The notes: generated from the sequence alone by a model not told the origin. 64,000 nucleotides of DNA from CAIYRG01 sp964494505 (GCA_964494505.1 CAZBRO010000011.1:62001-126000), one strand, 5' to 3'; positions 7,981 through 17,616 are shown, numbered from the stretch's first letter. Made by a program: numbers and translations.

Positions 7981-9621
7981 TTATTCCTCTTTCTTCCGTA
8001 CACGCCTTATTTCGGTGTTCATCGTGACGTCGTTGCGGCGCTGCTGGGCGATGATGTCGCCTGTCACCCAATAATCGCTCTTTACCGCGCGTTCCGCCAT
8101 CACGTCGAAGCGTTCGTCCCATTCGCCGAGCGAGGTGCCGAACCAGGGCGCCTGCGGTTTCAGGGGCGGCAGGCCCAGCTCCTCCCAGATCTTCTTGGCG
8201 TTCTCCATGTATTCGCGCTTGGGCAGCGACACCGGCGGGAACGGCTCCTTGAGCGTTGCGTCGAACAGGACGGAGGCATCCTCGCCGCCATTGCGCAAGG
8301 AGCGCGGTCCGTGCCCCTGGTCGCGGTGTTTGAGGATTTCCACGTCCAGCGCCGGATTGCAGCGATAGGAAAGCGCCCACCACACCGCGTCCATGTTCTG
8401 CGGATCGATGTCCTCATCCAGCGCGATGACATATTTGCCGACCGCACGGTGCTGCGCGCACAGCCCGTACATCGCCCGCCATATCTCCTGGCGCGGCGTG
8501 CCCTTTTCGATGTGCAGCATGCAGACCTTGCGCAAATTGGTCAGCGGCTCGTGCAGCGACACCCGCTTGACGAATTTCATGCCCAGCGCATGCAGCCCCT
8601 GCAACAGCAGCGGCTCCAGCGACACCCGCTTGATGAGGCTCGATTCGGAGGGCGTTACCTGGCTGATGATAGAGGTGAGGACGGCGTCCTTGCGCCGCGT
8701 GATCGCGGTCACATCCATGAAGGCGTTGTATTCCTGCAAGTTCACATGGCCGTGGGATTCGCCGAAGGGGGCTTCAGGTTCCAGCCATTCGGTGTCGATA
8801 TAGCCTTCGATCACGATTTCGGCTTCAGCCGGCACCATCAGGTCGACGGTCTTGGCCTTCACCACATTGATCGGCGCGCCCACGAGACCGCCGGCCACGT
8901 CGAACTCGTCCACCGATTCGGCGATCTTCTGTGTCGAGACGAAGGTGATCGCGGGCGGGGCGCCCAGCACCACGGCGGCCGGCATCTTCTCGCCGCGCTT
9001 CTTGTATTTCAGCCAATGCGCGTAGATACCCGGGCGCAACTCCAGCGACGGATTCATGCCCAGCCGGCGGCGCGTCTTCACCTGTCCGCGATAATTGCCG
9101 ACGTTCTGGACCCCGGTGTCGGGGTCCTTGGTGATGTATTGCGACAGCGTGGTGTAGGGCGCGTTGTCCCAGCCCGGCGTGGAAATCGGCACGGGGATTC
9201 CGTCCAGACCCATGCCTTCCTTGTTCAGTTCGTCGCCCATGATCACGATCTCGTGGCAGGGCGCGTCTTCGACCACGCGGGGCTTTATCGGGTTCGCGGT
9301 TGCGCGCGCCCAGGTGGCCTCGATCTGGTCCAATTCGCAGCCGAGCCCGATGCGATAAATCTCGCGGTTGGCCGCGAGCCCGCCGACGATCACCGGAATG
9401 TCGTAATGCTTGCCCTTGCTGTCGATCACGTTGGTGAACAGGAATGCCTTGCGGTCGTTTTCCGCGATGCCGCCGCGGAATTGCCAGCGCACCAGCGGAT
9501 GCATTTCGGTGTCCTTGTTGATCGGCCGGTCCACGCGGATCAACTGGCCGGCTTTTTCGAGCGCGGCGATGTGATCGTGCAAATCGGGGTAGGTGCGGGC
9601 CGGGACTTCGCGGCGGTTCAT
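7981..9621 (-). CDS. UbiD-family prenylated-FMN decarboxylase (copy 1)
   Basis: About 546 residues from the chosen ATG (MNRREV), with AAGGAG 12 bases upstream. It is collinear over its whole length with the second UbiD at 33299. Family signatures include DRPINKD near the N-terminus, VPISTPGWDNAPY, the glutamate-rich EAPFGESHGHVN segment (the E-PFG-E active-site region of UbiD) and QVTPSESS. UbiD enzymes reversibly (de)carboxylate aromatic or alpha,beta-unsaturated acids using prFMN made by UbiX, which is encoded at 36689. The neighbourhood (Rieske oxygenase, TTT solute-binding protein, ThDP enzyme) points to catabolism rather than ubiquinone synthesis. The substrate is unknown. Confidence 0.9.
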   Translation of the reverse strand: MNRREVPARTYPDLHDHIAALEKAGQLIRVDRPINKDTEMHPLVRWQFRGGIAENDRKAFLFTNVIDSKGKHYDIPVIVGGLAANREIYRIGLGCELDQIEATWARATANPIKPRVVEDAPCHEIVIMGDELNKEGMGLDGIPVPISTPGWDNAPYTTLSQYITKDPDTGVQNVGNYRGQVKTRRRLGMNPSLELRPGIYAHWLKYKKRGEKMPAAVVLGAPPAITFVSTQKIAESVDEFDVAGGLVGAPINVVKAKTVDLMVPAEAEIVIEGYIDTEWLEPEAPFGESHGHVNLQEYNAFMDVTAITRRKDAVLTSIISQVTPSESSLIKRVSLEPLLLQGLHALGMKFVKRVSLHEPLTNLRKVCMLHIEKGTPRQEIWRAMYGLCAQHRAVGKYVIALDEDIDPQNMDAVWWALSYRCNPALDVEILKHRDQGHGPRSLRNGGEDASVLFDATLKEPFPPVSLPKREYMENAKKIWEELGLPPLKPQAPWFGTSLGEWDERFDVMAERAVKSDYWVTGDIIAQQRRNDVTMNTEIRRVRKKEE

Positions 9622-9721
9622 GTGGGGACCGGGCTCCTTCGATGAGGGGCTCAAATGCGCCGAAGAATGGTGTGAAATCAAGCGAGCTTTTCCTACCCTC
9701 CCTCAAGCGTTGGGATTCATT

Positions 9722-10732
9722 TTAAGGTGCGTTGATCAGCGCGCGGGCTTGGGCCACCACGCCCGGGGGTGCGGTCACCGTGTCGCGCACGATTTTCGCC
9801 ACTTCGTCCCCCGAGAGCGGCACCACGGCATAGGCGATTTTCTCGGCATCCGCGAAAAACGCGCGATCGTGCATGGCCGCGTCGAAGGCTTTCCGCAACA
9901 CCGCCACGCGGCCGGCCGGAACGCCGGGCGGGGCGAGATAGGGCTGACCCAGCATGGTGGGCGAGGAGATCAGCGTCAAAATCTGGCGCTGTTCGTCCGT
10001 CTTGGCCAGCTCCGTCACCAGCGGCACATCGGGCAGCAGCGGATCGCGTTTCGGCCCCATCTGGGCCAGGAACACGATCTTCTTGTCCTTGATCCATTCG
10101 GGATATTCGCTCAAGACCGAGGTCAAGCCGACGCTGCGGGCCTGCACTTCGCCCCGCTCCATGGCGAGGAAAACCTCGGCCGAGCTGCGATAGCCCATCA
10201 CGATCTTGAACTTCGTGCCCAGCACCTTGTTCATCGCGGTCGGGAAAATGACGATGGACGATCCAACGCCGGTACCGCCGAGCGCGAGTTCCGTCTTCTT
10301 CGCGTCCTCGATGGTCTTCACGCCGGTTGTGTGCCAGACGAAGGTCACCGAGTTGCGGTCGCCGGGCGAGCCCAGCCAGTTGAACCTGGCGGAATCATAA
10401 CGCACGCCGCGGCCGTCGATCACCTGATGCAGCGGGATCGCGTCGTTGATGACGGCGATGAAAGTGCCGTCTTTGGGCGCGTTGTTGTACATGTAATTGG
10501 TGGCGAGCACGTTGCCGCCGCCCGGCATGTTCTGCACCACGATGGTCGGATTGCCCGGAAGATATTTCGCCATGTGCTTGGCGACGAGCCGCGCGATGAG
10601 GTCGTAGGTGCCGCCCACGCCCGTGCTGGTGACGATGGTCAACTGCTTCCACTGATAGGCGGGCTCCGCCGCGTAGGCGCGGGCCCCGGCGAGCGAAGCC
10701 AATCCGGAAAGAAACGTGCGGCGGCGCATCAT
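9722..10732 (-). CDS. Tripartite tricarboxylate transporter (TTT/Bug) substrate-binding protein
   Basis: About 336 residues. An N-terminal twin-arginine-like signal (RRRTFLSGLASLAGARAYA) is followed by the Bug-family segments VGGTYDLIARLVAKHM and VVQNMPGGGNVLATNYMYN. It would be a periplasmic binding protein for a carboxylate. No TctA or TctB membrane gene lies nearby, as is common for members of this expanded family. ATG 10732 was used; a GTG five codons upstream (10747) is also possible. It sits between the ThDP enzyme and UbiD on the same strand, suggesting it captures a substrate or signal of that pathway. Confidence 0.88.
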   Translation of the reverse strand: MMRRRTFLSGLASLAGARAYAAEPAYQWKQLTIVTSTGVGGTYDLIARLVAKHMAKYLPGNPTIVVQNMPGGGNVLATNYMYNNAPKDGTFIAVINDAIPLHQVIDGRGVRYDSARFNWLGSPGDRNSVTFVWHTTGVKTIEDAKKTELALGGTGVGSSIVIFPTAMNKVLGTKFKIVMGYRSSAEVFLAMERGEVQARSVGLTSVLSEYPEWIKDKKIVFLAQMGPKRDPLLPDVPLVTELAKTDEQRQILTLISSPTMLGQPYLAPPGVPAGRVAVLRKAFDAAMHDRAFFADAEKIAYAVVPLSGDEVAKIVRDTVTAPPGVVAQARALINAP

Positions 10733-10763
10733 GGTTTTCTTAGGCACTCAGGAAGGCCTGCAA

Positions 10764-10860
10764 TTCGGCAAGCTCATGCTTCGACAAGCTCATGCTTCGA
10801 CAAGCTCAGCATGAGGAATGTATTATAATCCTCACATCCTCAGCTTGTCGAAGGATGAGG
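10764..10860. repeat. Intergenic palindromic repeat cluster
   Basis: Two and a half copies of the CTTCGACAAGCTCATG unit, then an inverted copy reading CCTCAGCTTGTCGAAGGATG and ending in AGG. The arms can pair into a long hairpin. It lies between the TTT protein and ThDP enzyme genes and belongs to the same family as 7857-7965. Confidence 0.9.
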
Positions 10861-10867
10861 GGCTGCG

Positions 10868-12508
10868 CTAGCCGGGATAGCGCGAGAATTCGTAGCCCTC
10901 TTTGACCATGAATTCGAGCAGAAACGGCTGGTTTCGCTCCGTCACGACTACGGCCTCGCGAATGGCGGGCGCGATATCGGCGGGCCGTTCGATCCGCAAG
11001 GACGCCACATTCAGACCTTCGGCCACCTTGGCGTAATTGCCGCCGACGCTGAGGGCGCCATATTTCTCGGTCGCGGTTTCCAGCACATGGCGTTCGCAGG
11101 CCATCACGCCATTGTTGAAGACGATGGTGAGAATGCCGATACGCGCGCGCGCCGCCGTCTCGATGTCCATCCCCGTCATGCCGAAGGAGCAATCACCCAT
11201 CACATTGATGCAGAGCTTTTCGGGTGCCGCCAATTTCGCCCCCATCACCAACCCAAGCCCGTAACCCAATTGGGTGGACTTGCCCCAGCCGAGATAGGAA
11301 TTGGGTGCGGCCGTCTCCCAGAACGGCAAGAATTGCTCGCGCGGTGATCCGGAATCATGCGTGACGATGGTGTTGGCGCGGTCGACGTTCTTCATCAGCT
11401 CGCGGATGACGCGATACTGGTTGATCGGGATTTCGTCGGAATCGAGCTGTTTCGCCCACTCCGCGAGCCAGTCCCGTTTGATGCCGGCGATTTCGTCTTT
11501 CAACTCAGCAAGGCGGCCGTCCTCGCGCAGCGTTTTCTGGCGCTCGACTTCCGCGATCACCGCATCCAGAACCAGCGCCGCATCGCCCACGAGCGCGAGG
11601 TCGCAGGCGTAATCCTTGTTGATGTCGGCGGCGTCGTTGGTGGAATGGATGATGGTCTTGCCCCTGGGCACGGAGGGACCGAACGAGGTCTTCGTCAGGC
11701 TCGAGCCGATCGCGAAAATCACATCGGCGCGCTTGAGGAATTCCACATACATCTTCGGCCGCGAGCGCGTGGAGGCGCCAAGCGCGAGCGGATGGGTTTC
11801 GGCAATCGCGCTCTTGCCCGGATTGGTGCAGGCGACGGCCGCGGGGATTAACTCGGCCAGCATCGCCAGACGCGCGCTCGCATCGGCGTAATGCACGCCC
11901 TGGCCCGCCCACAGCAGCGGCTGTTTCGCGGCGAGCAACATGCGTGCGGCTTCCTTCACCGCATCGGGATCGGGCGCCGAGCGCAACACCGGAACGGGGC
12001 GGTAAATCAACTCCCCCGTGAAGTCCGCCTCAAACACCGGATTGGGAATCTCCACCAGAACCGGGCCGGGCTTGCCGCTGCGCATGGCGTGATAGGCGCG
12101 GCGCATGAGGTCGGGCAATTCCTGCACCGATGAAGCCATCGCCGACCATTTGGTGACGGGGCGGAACACGTCGGCCGCGCGGAAGGTCGGGCGTATATAT
12201 TGGCGCTCGGCCGCGAAGCCCGCCGGGATCACCAGCATCGGGACGTTCTCGGAAAACGCCTGCGCCACGCCGGCAAATGCATTCTCGATGCCCGGTCCGT
12301 GCTGTGCGGCGAAGACGCCGTTCTGGCGCCCTTTGCGGATGCGGGAATAGCCGTCCGCCATCCCGACGCCGACGCGTTCCTGCCGGCAGAGGATCGGACG
12401 GATGCCGATTGTCGCGCACGCATCGATCAGCGGATTGCGCGGGTAACAGGCGAGGAAATCCGTGCCCTCGCGTTTGAGGATTTCGGCAACGATTTCTGCG
12501 CCTTTCAA
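10868..12508 (-). CDS. ThDP-dependent acetolactate synthase-like enzyme
   Basis: A 546-residue protein with the three-domain layout of acetolactate synthase, oxalyl-CoA decarboxylase and benzoylformate decarboxylase. The catalytic glutamate is Glu44 in CRQERVGVGMADGYSR. The C-terminal ThDP/Mg site reads GDCSFGMTGMDIETA then FNNG, with Cys in place of the usual third Gly of GDG. The start is TTG (12508): an in-frame TGA lies two codons upstream and homologues begin with the same MKGAE-type sequence. The actual reaction (decarboxylation, lyase or ligase) cannot be decided. It heads a leftward set with the TTT protein and UbiD. Confidence 0.85.
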   Translation of the reverse strand: MKGAEIVAEILKREGTDFLACYPRNPLIDACATIGIRPILCRQERVGVGMADGYSRIRKGRQNGVFAAQHGPGIENAFAGVAQAFSENVPMLVIPAGFAAERQYIRPTFRAADVFRPVTKWSAMASSVQELPDLMRRAYHAMRSGKPGPVLVEIPNPVFEADFTGELIYRPVPVLRSAPDPDAVKEAARMLLAAKQPLLWAGQGVHYADASARLAMLAELIPAAVACTNPGKSAIAETHPLALGASTRSRPKMYVEFLKRADVIFAIGSSLTKTSFGPSVPRGKTIIHSTNDAADINKDYACDLALVGDAALVLDAVIAEVERQKTLREDGRLAELKDEIAGIKRDWLAEWAKQLDSDEIPINQYRVIRELMKNVDRANTIVTHDSGSPREQFLPFWETAAPNSYLGWGKSTQLGYGLGLVMGAKLAAPEKLCINVMGDCSFGMTGMDIETAARARIGILTIVFNNGVMACERHVLETATEKYGALSVGGNYAKVAEGLNVASLRIERPADIAPAIREAVVVTERNQPFLLEFMVKEGYEFSRYPG

Positions 12509-12600
12509 CGGTCAACCCCGGATTTTTGCGAACGCGCGCGAGTGTGCGACGCCGCGCGCGTGCGGCGCAATCGCTATTTGGCGCGCCTCGGGCTGTCCCG

Positions 12601-15066
12601 CTACAAGAGGAAATCTCCCGCCACAAGCGAGGAGGGGCCATGCACGGCGATGCTGAAATCGGCCGCGCCGTCGCCATTGACGTCGCCCGAAACGATGAGG
12701 CTGCCGTCACCCGCCGCCGCGAAATTGAGTTCGCCCGCGACGTGATGGAACGCTTGCTTGCCGATGAAGGTGAAGGTCTGATTGCCGCTCTGCACCGTGT
12801 TCGCGTCGATGTGCGAGAGATCGATCCGGTCGCCTTGCGCGTGGCTGAAGTCCGCAATCGTGTCCGGCGCTGTGACGCTGGAGTCCGCGGTCAGGTTGAA
12901 GACGAAACGGTCGGCCGCGCCTCCGCCGGAAAGCGTGTCCGTGCCCGGCCCGCCCCATAGCGTATCCTTACCGGTGCCGCCCGACAGGGAATCGTTTCCT
13001 GCGCCGCCGGTGAGCGCATTGGCGTCCCAGTTGCCCGTGAGCGTGTCGTCATAGCTCGAGCCGGCCAGGGATTCGATACGGATCAGCGTGTCGCCCGCTG
13101 CATCGCCGCCCGACCCGATGCCCGTCGAGAGACTCACATTCACGGCCGAGGGCGAGGCCGCATAATTGGCGGTGTCGGAGCCGCTCCCGCCATCGAGCGT
13201 GTCGGCGCCACCGAGGCCCGCAAGCACATTATTCGCTTTGTTGCCGACGAGAAGATTGGCTTCCGAATTGCCCGTACCCGCGATGCCGGCGGTCCCCGTC
13301 AGGGCGAGATTTTCCACATTGTCAGGAAGCACATAGGTTGCCGAAGACCGCACGGAATCGAATCCGCCGCCGGAAGATTCGATGATCGTGTCCTGCGTGT
13401 TGTCGACGCAATAGAGATCGTTCCCCAAACCGCCCGCCATGGTATCTGCGCCCGCGCCGCCATTGAGCGTGTCTTCTTCAACGGTGCCCGTCAGGCTGTC
13501 GTTGGCGGCAGTCCCCGTGATGGAGACGCCCGGTAGATTGAGGACCTTCACCGTGAAGGCTTGATCGAATGTTTCGCCCGACCCGTCGGTGACGCGAACG
13601 GTGACGGCGTGGGAAGCTTCGGTCTCGAAATCCAGCGGGCCAGCGACGACAAGATTGCCGCCGTCGATTGCGAACACGCCGTCCGGATCGGAAGCGATGG
13701 AAAAGCCGAGCGTGGCGTTCGGATCGCTGTCGATTGCGGAGAGCGTGCCGATCACCGTGCCGTTGGCGCTGTCCTCTGCGACCGATGAATCGGAAAGTGC
13801 GATGCCGGTGGGGCCGGCGCCGCCGGAGCCGAAAATGAAATCGGACGGAAGAAGGTTCGAAAGCGTGGCGTTCATCAATGTGAGGCTGCTGCCGCCGCCG
13901 AGGTCGATCACGCCGCTGAGCCCGCTCTGGAGCGCTTGCAGGAGCGGATTGAGCAGGCTTTGGATTCCGGGAACACCGGAGAGATCGATCTTGTCGCCCT
14001 GGGCGGCGGAAAAATCGGCAATCGTGTCCTGACCGCTCCCGGCGTGGAACGTGTCCGCCCCCGCGCCGCCGACGAAGAGATCGTTCCCGGACGAACCGTC
14101 GATGACGTCTGCGCCCGAACCGCCCGAAACGAGCGCATCCCAAGGGCTGGCGGCCCAGGGGTGGGAGGTGTCCATGGCCGGCGCTGCGGCAAGCGAATCA
14201 TTGCCGGTTTGCACGTTCGGCCCCGTGGCGATTTGCGAGGATGTCAGCCCATAGAAATGATTGCCGGAGATGGCGGCGGAGATGTTGCTCGCATTCTTCA
14301 GGGCCAGCGGCGTGTGAACCGAGTAGTCGTTGAGAATCGTGTTGCCGGTAATCGAGAGGTGCGAGTGGGCGTAGGGAGCGGATTCCTCGGCATAGGAGAT
14401 GATGATGGGGTTCTGGGAATTCGGCCCCTGCCGGATGATGTTGCCCTGGATGACCGCATTCCCTCCATTGGGCAGATCGATGCTGTAGCTGGCGGTGCCG
14501 TTCGCGTCGTCGATGCGGTTGTCGAGGATGGTCGTGTTCGTGGCGCGGCTCTTCAACTCGTGGCCCACGGGCGCGTCGTGGAGATAGCTGTTCGTAACGG
14601 TCAGGTTGGCGATGTGGTCGACATAGATGTTGTGGGTGTAGCCATTGCCGGTGCCGTTGTGGGCGAACTCGGAGTGGTCGATGGTAATCGCCCCTCCCGC
14701 GACGCTGGCGGCCAGGATTCCTTCCTGATTGTCGTGGAAATAGGAGTTTTCGATCGTGAGCTTGCCGCCTTCATAGCGGATGCCCGCGCCGTTGCCCGAT
14801 CCGACCGTTGCGCCGGAAAATTCCAGATGATCGATGGTCACATCGGTGTTGGTGACGAGAATGCCCTTGGAGTTGGCGATGGGCTTAGTGGCCACGAAAT
14901 GGGCCATGCCGCCGACGCCGACGATGCTGATCTTGGTGTTGATGATCGCGCTGTCGTCGTAATAGGTGCCTGCCGCGACATAGATCGTGTCGCCGTCATG
15001 GGAAGCCGCTACGGCCGCCCCCAATGTCGCATATTCCTGTCCATAACCGGCGGTCAAAACGGCCAT
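12601..15066 (-). CDS. Secreted right-handed beta-helix / cadherin-like / RTX protein
   Basis: An 821-residue protein without an N-terminal signal peptide. Residues about 1-290 are a pectate-lyase-type right-handed beta-helix (many short ITG/ITIDH/NTILDN repeats). About 310-390 and 515-760 carry glycine-aspartate nonapeptides (GGAGADTF, GGAGNDSLSGG) of the calcium-binding RTX type. A cadherin-like domain (DSSVAEDSANGTV to VKVLN) lies at about 425-515. The C-terminal end resembles a type I secretion signal. It is expected to be exported by a type I system and to act on or bind polysaccharide; catalytic activity is not demonstrable. GGGAG sits 5 bases before the ATG. No secretion genes are adjacent. 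Confidence 0.86.
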   Translation of the reverse strand: MAVLTAGYGQEYATLGAAVAASHDGDTIYVAAGTYYDDSAIINTKISIVGVGGMAHFVATKPIANSKGILVTNTDVTIDHLEFSGATVGSGNGAGIRYEGGKLTIENSYFHDNQEGILAASVAGGAITIDHSEFAHNGTGNGYTHNIYVDHIANLTVTNSYLHDAPVGHELKSRATNTTILDNRIDDANGTASYSIDLPNGGNAVIQGNIIRQGPNSQNPIIISYAEESAPYAHSHLSITGNTILNDYSVHTPLALKNASNISAAISGNHFYGLTSSQIATGPNVQTGNDSLAAAPAMDTSHPWAASPWDALVSGGSGADVIDGSSGNDLFVGGAGADTFHAGSGQDTIADFSAAQGDKIDLSGVPGIQSLLNPLLQALQSGLSGVIDLGGGSSLTLMNATLSNLLPSDFIFGSGGAGPTGIALSDSSVAEDSANGTVIGTLSAIDSDPNATLGFSIASDPDGVFAIDGGNLVVAGPLDFETEASHAVTVRVTDGSGETFDQAFTVKVLNLPGVSITGTAANDSLTGTVEEDTLNGGAGADTMAGGLGNDLYCVDNTQDTIIESSGGGFDSVRSSATYVLPDNVENLALTGTAGIAGTGNSEANLLVGNKANNVLAGLGGADTLDGGSGSDTANYAASPSAVNVSLSTGIGSGGDAAGDTLIRIESLAGSSYDDTLTGNWDANALTGGAGNDSLSGGTGKDTLWGGPGTDTLSGGGAADRFVFNLTADSSVTAPDTIADFSHAQGDRIDLSHIDANTVQSGNQTFTFIGKQAFHHVAGELNFAAAGDGSLIVSGDVNGDGAADFSIAVHGPSSLVAGDFLL

Positions 15067-15298
15067 AAGATCTCCCCCCCGCCAAACGCGTTTTGACGCG
15101 TGCGGTCACGTTCGAAGTTTCGCGATTTGCCCCACTCTCGCTGATCGCGGACGCCGCAAAAGCGCCCGTCTGGTCAGACGAGGATGCCGCGAGTTTGGGA
15201 GGGTTAAGCCTCAAGTCAAATCACTTGGGGCCTAACGGCTGTGACATTGATGAGACTTGAACGATGCAGCGCGGGCGTCGCCGGCTTGGGCTTTACTA

Positions 15299-16543
15299 TT
15301 AGGCTGGCGCCATAACGCCCATGCGCACAAGCTCGCCCATCCCGCGCGCGAAATCGGTGCCTTTGGGGACCTCGACACGGGTCGAGCGCACGCGATAGCT
15401 TTTGGGGTCCATCCCGGGGAGCGGCTCGCCTTCTTCGAGGTCTTTCAGCGTCTGCAGCAGGAGACGCCTGATCTTCACGATGGCCGCGTCGCTCGCGAGC
15501 AGATGCTCGAGCGAGCGGTCGGAAATCGGCCCCATGGATTCCTGGATCGCGCAATCCTGCGTGCCGAGCCCCTTCATTCCGGTGAAGGACCGGCCGCTCG
15601 CCTGTTGCTGGCGGTCGATCAGATAATCGTTGGCCCTGTTGCGGACGGCGTGGTCGGTGCCGGGAATATCCTCCGTGTGGATGCCGCGGCCTTCCCGGGA
15701 ACGGGCAAGCTCTTCATCCGTGAACGGACGATTGGGATGAAAATCGATGCTGTAGAGCATGGTGTTCTCATCGTCGATGGGGGCCCAGACATGGGCCGCA
15801 TGCGGCACAGACGAGATGATCTTGTGGAAGGGCATCAGCATGACGTTCACGTTCCACATGATGATGCCGGTGCCGGGGTCGCGGCCGGTTCCGACCACGA
15901 AACCGAATTCGGTCGGCATCACTTCGTAATAGGAGGGAACGATGCGCCGGCTCGGTTCGGCATCGCCGCCGTGCAGGAAAGTCAGATGGGTCGCGTCGAA
16001 GCCGCCTTCCACGCCTTGCAGCCAATTGCATTCCTGGATGTGGCGCGTGGCATAGCGCTGTGCGGGCGGTACCAGCGTCCATTCGAGGTCCGGAAAATCG
16101 GGCTTCAGTTCCGGCGGCCCCATATAGGCCCAAACCATTTCGCCCCGCTCGATGCAAGGGTAGGCGCGCGTCTTGAGTTGGGATTTGATGTTGCGGATCT
16201 GGACCTCGTTGGCCTGAGGCAGGCAGGGCACATCGACGCAATTGCCTTCCACGTCGAATTTCAACCCATGATAGACGCAGCGCAAACCGGCCCCTTCGTT
16301 GCGGCCGAAGAACAGTGAGGCGGTGCGATGGGGGCAGCGCTCGTCCAACAGGCCGACGCGTCCGAGGGAGTCGCGGAACAGCACGAGATTCTCGCCGAGC
16401 AGCCGGACGCGGACCGGCGCGCAATCCGGCGCCGCAATCTGATGGGCGAACGCCGCCGGAATCCAATAGCGGCGCATCAGCGTCCCCATCGGGGTGCCGG
16501 GTCCCACGCGGGTCAGACGGTCGTTGTCTTCCTTCGACAGCAC
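15299..16543 (-). CDS. Rieske dioxygenase alpha subunit, phthalate 4,5-dioxygenase-like
   Basis: A 414-residue protein. The Rieske ligands are Cys70-x-His72 and Cys89-x2-His92 (CPHRTASLFFGRNE, CVYHG). The non-heme iron region contains GGFDATHLTFLHGG. The N-terminal PMGTLMRRYWIPAAFAHQIA is typical of the phthalate dioxygenase family. It needs a reductase partner, which is not seen. The start codon is GTG (16543) with GAGG 5 bases upstream. The SDR gene ends 15 bases before it, so the two form an operon: a cis-diol or alcohol made by the oxygenase could be oxidised by the SDR, which is an inference from the pairing. Confidence 0.88.
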   Translation of the reverse strand: MLSKEDNDRLTRVGPGTPMGTLMRRYWIPAAFAHQIAAPDCAPVRVRLLGENLVLFRDSLGRVGLLDERCPHRTASLFFGRNEGAGLRCVYHGLKFDVEGNCVDVPCLPQANEVQIRNIKSQLKTRAYPCIERGEMVWAYMGPPELKPDFPDLEWTLVPPAQRYATRHIQECNWLQGVEGGFDATHLTFLHGGDAEPSRRIVPSYYEVMPTEFGFVVGTGRDPGTGIIMWNVNVMLMPFHKIISSVPHAAHVWAPIDDENTMLYSIDFHPNRPFTDEELARSREGRGIHTEDIPGTDHAVRNRANDYLIDRQQQASGRSFTGMKGLGTQDCAIQESMGPISDRSLEHLLASDAAIVKIRRLLLQTLKDLEEGEPLPGMDPKSYRVRSTRVEVPKGTDFARGMGELVRMGVMAPA

Positions 16544-16558
16544 GTGCGCCTCGCCACC

Positions 16559-17311
16559 CTAGTCGCCGCCCGGCATCATAGCCGCACAGCCGCCGTCCAC
16601 GAACAGCTCGGTCCCGGCGATGAAATCCGAATCGTCCGACACCAGGAACAGCATGGCGCGGGCGAGATCGATGGGTTCGCCAGGGCGATTGCGCAGGTTC
16701 ACGATTTTCCGGTCGGGATTGAACGAGTCCTTGCCCACGGGCGAGCCGATCTTGTTCGGCACCACGCAGTTGACGCGGATGTTATAGGGGGCGAGCTGGA
16801 TGGCGAGCGAGCGGGTGAGATTGATGACGCCGGCCTTGGCGGCGGTATAGGCGATGGCGCGCCCCCGCCCATAATGGCCGGAGGTCGAGCTGACATTGAC
16901 GATCTTGCCGCCGTGGCCGGCTTCGATCATCGCCTTGGCGGCGTATTTGCTGAACAGCATGGGGGCGGTCAGGCAGACGGCGAAAACGCGGTCCCACTCG
17001 GCCTTGGTGATGTCGAAGAGGTGCTTGTTGTCGGATATGGCGACGTTGTTGATGAGGATGTCGAGCCGGCCCCAATCGGCGGCGACGGCGTTCACGGTGT
17101 CGACGATCTGGGCTTCTTCGGATACGTCGCAGAGATAGCTCTTGGCGCGGCCCCCGGCCGCCTGAATGGCGGCGGTCACGCGATCGGCGCGGGGGCCGTC
17201 CATATCGACAACGGCGACGGCGGCACCTTCGCTCGCAAAGAGCTTGGCCGCTTCCTCGCCGATATTGCGGCCTGCGCCGGTGACGATGGCAACCTGATCG
17301 GAAAGTTTCAT
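16559..17311 (-). CDS. SDR-family oxidoreductase paired with the Rieske dioxygenase
   Basis: A 250-residue classical SDR. The cofactor motif TGAGRNIG is at 11-18, NNVA at 88-91 replaces the usual NNAG, and the catalytic residues are Ser142, Tyr155 and Lys159. Acidic Asp36 after the second strand (VAVVDMDG) favours NAD(H). It is immediately upstream of the phthalate-dioxygenase-like gene on the same strand. It is most likely a dehydrogenase in the same degradation route; the substrate is unknown. Confidence 0.88.
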   Translation of the reverse strand: MKLSDQVAIVTGAGRNIGEEAAKLFASEGAAVAVVDMDGPRADRVTAAIQAAGGRAKSYLCDVSEEAQIVDTVNAVAADWGRLDILINNVAISDNKHLFDITKAEWDRVFAVCLTAPMLFSKYAAKAMIEAGHGGKIVNVSSTSGHYGRGRAIAYTAAKAGVINLTRSLAIQLAPYNIRVNCVVPNKIGSPVGKDSFNPDRKIVNLRNRPGEPIDLARAMLFLVSDDSDFIAGTELFVDGGCAAMMPGGD

Positions 17312-17385
17312 GATGCGCGCGGGGTTTGGGCGTCCCGCTAGCGATAGCTGGCTTGCGGCGGCTCAGCAATCCGGTTCGAAACGCC

Positions 17386-17616
17386 TCAGCCTTGGGTTCG
17401 GGAAAGGGCGGCGCGCTGGACAGCCATCAGGTCGCGAACGGCGGACATAAGGTCGGAGGTCTTCTCGGCTTCGGCCGGCGAGATGGCGTCCTGCCTTGAC
17501 GCGCGGGAGCTGCGAGCCCGGGACCGAGAGGCGCCGGACGGCGTGTCACGGCCGGCCCGAGAAAATTCCGCCCACGCTTCGTCTCCGCGCAGCGCAACGA
17601 CATTCCCGAAATTCAT
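17386..17616 (-). CDS. Small unknown protein behind a FixK box
   Basis: A 76-residue protein with no family I recognise. It has a Ser/Arg-rich middle (ASRSRARSSRASR) and a helical C-terminal half. The ATG has a strong GGAGG 5 bases ahead, and a perfect FixK/FNR-type palindrome lies 59 bp upstream, so it is probably a genuine gene induced under low oxygen. It lies directly downstream of the FixK-type regulator on the same strand. Confidence 0.62.
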   Translation of the reverse strand: MNFGNVVALRGDEAWAEFSRAGRDTPSGASRSRARSSRASRQDAISPAEAEKTSDLMSAVRDLMAVQRAALSRTQG

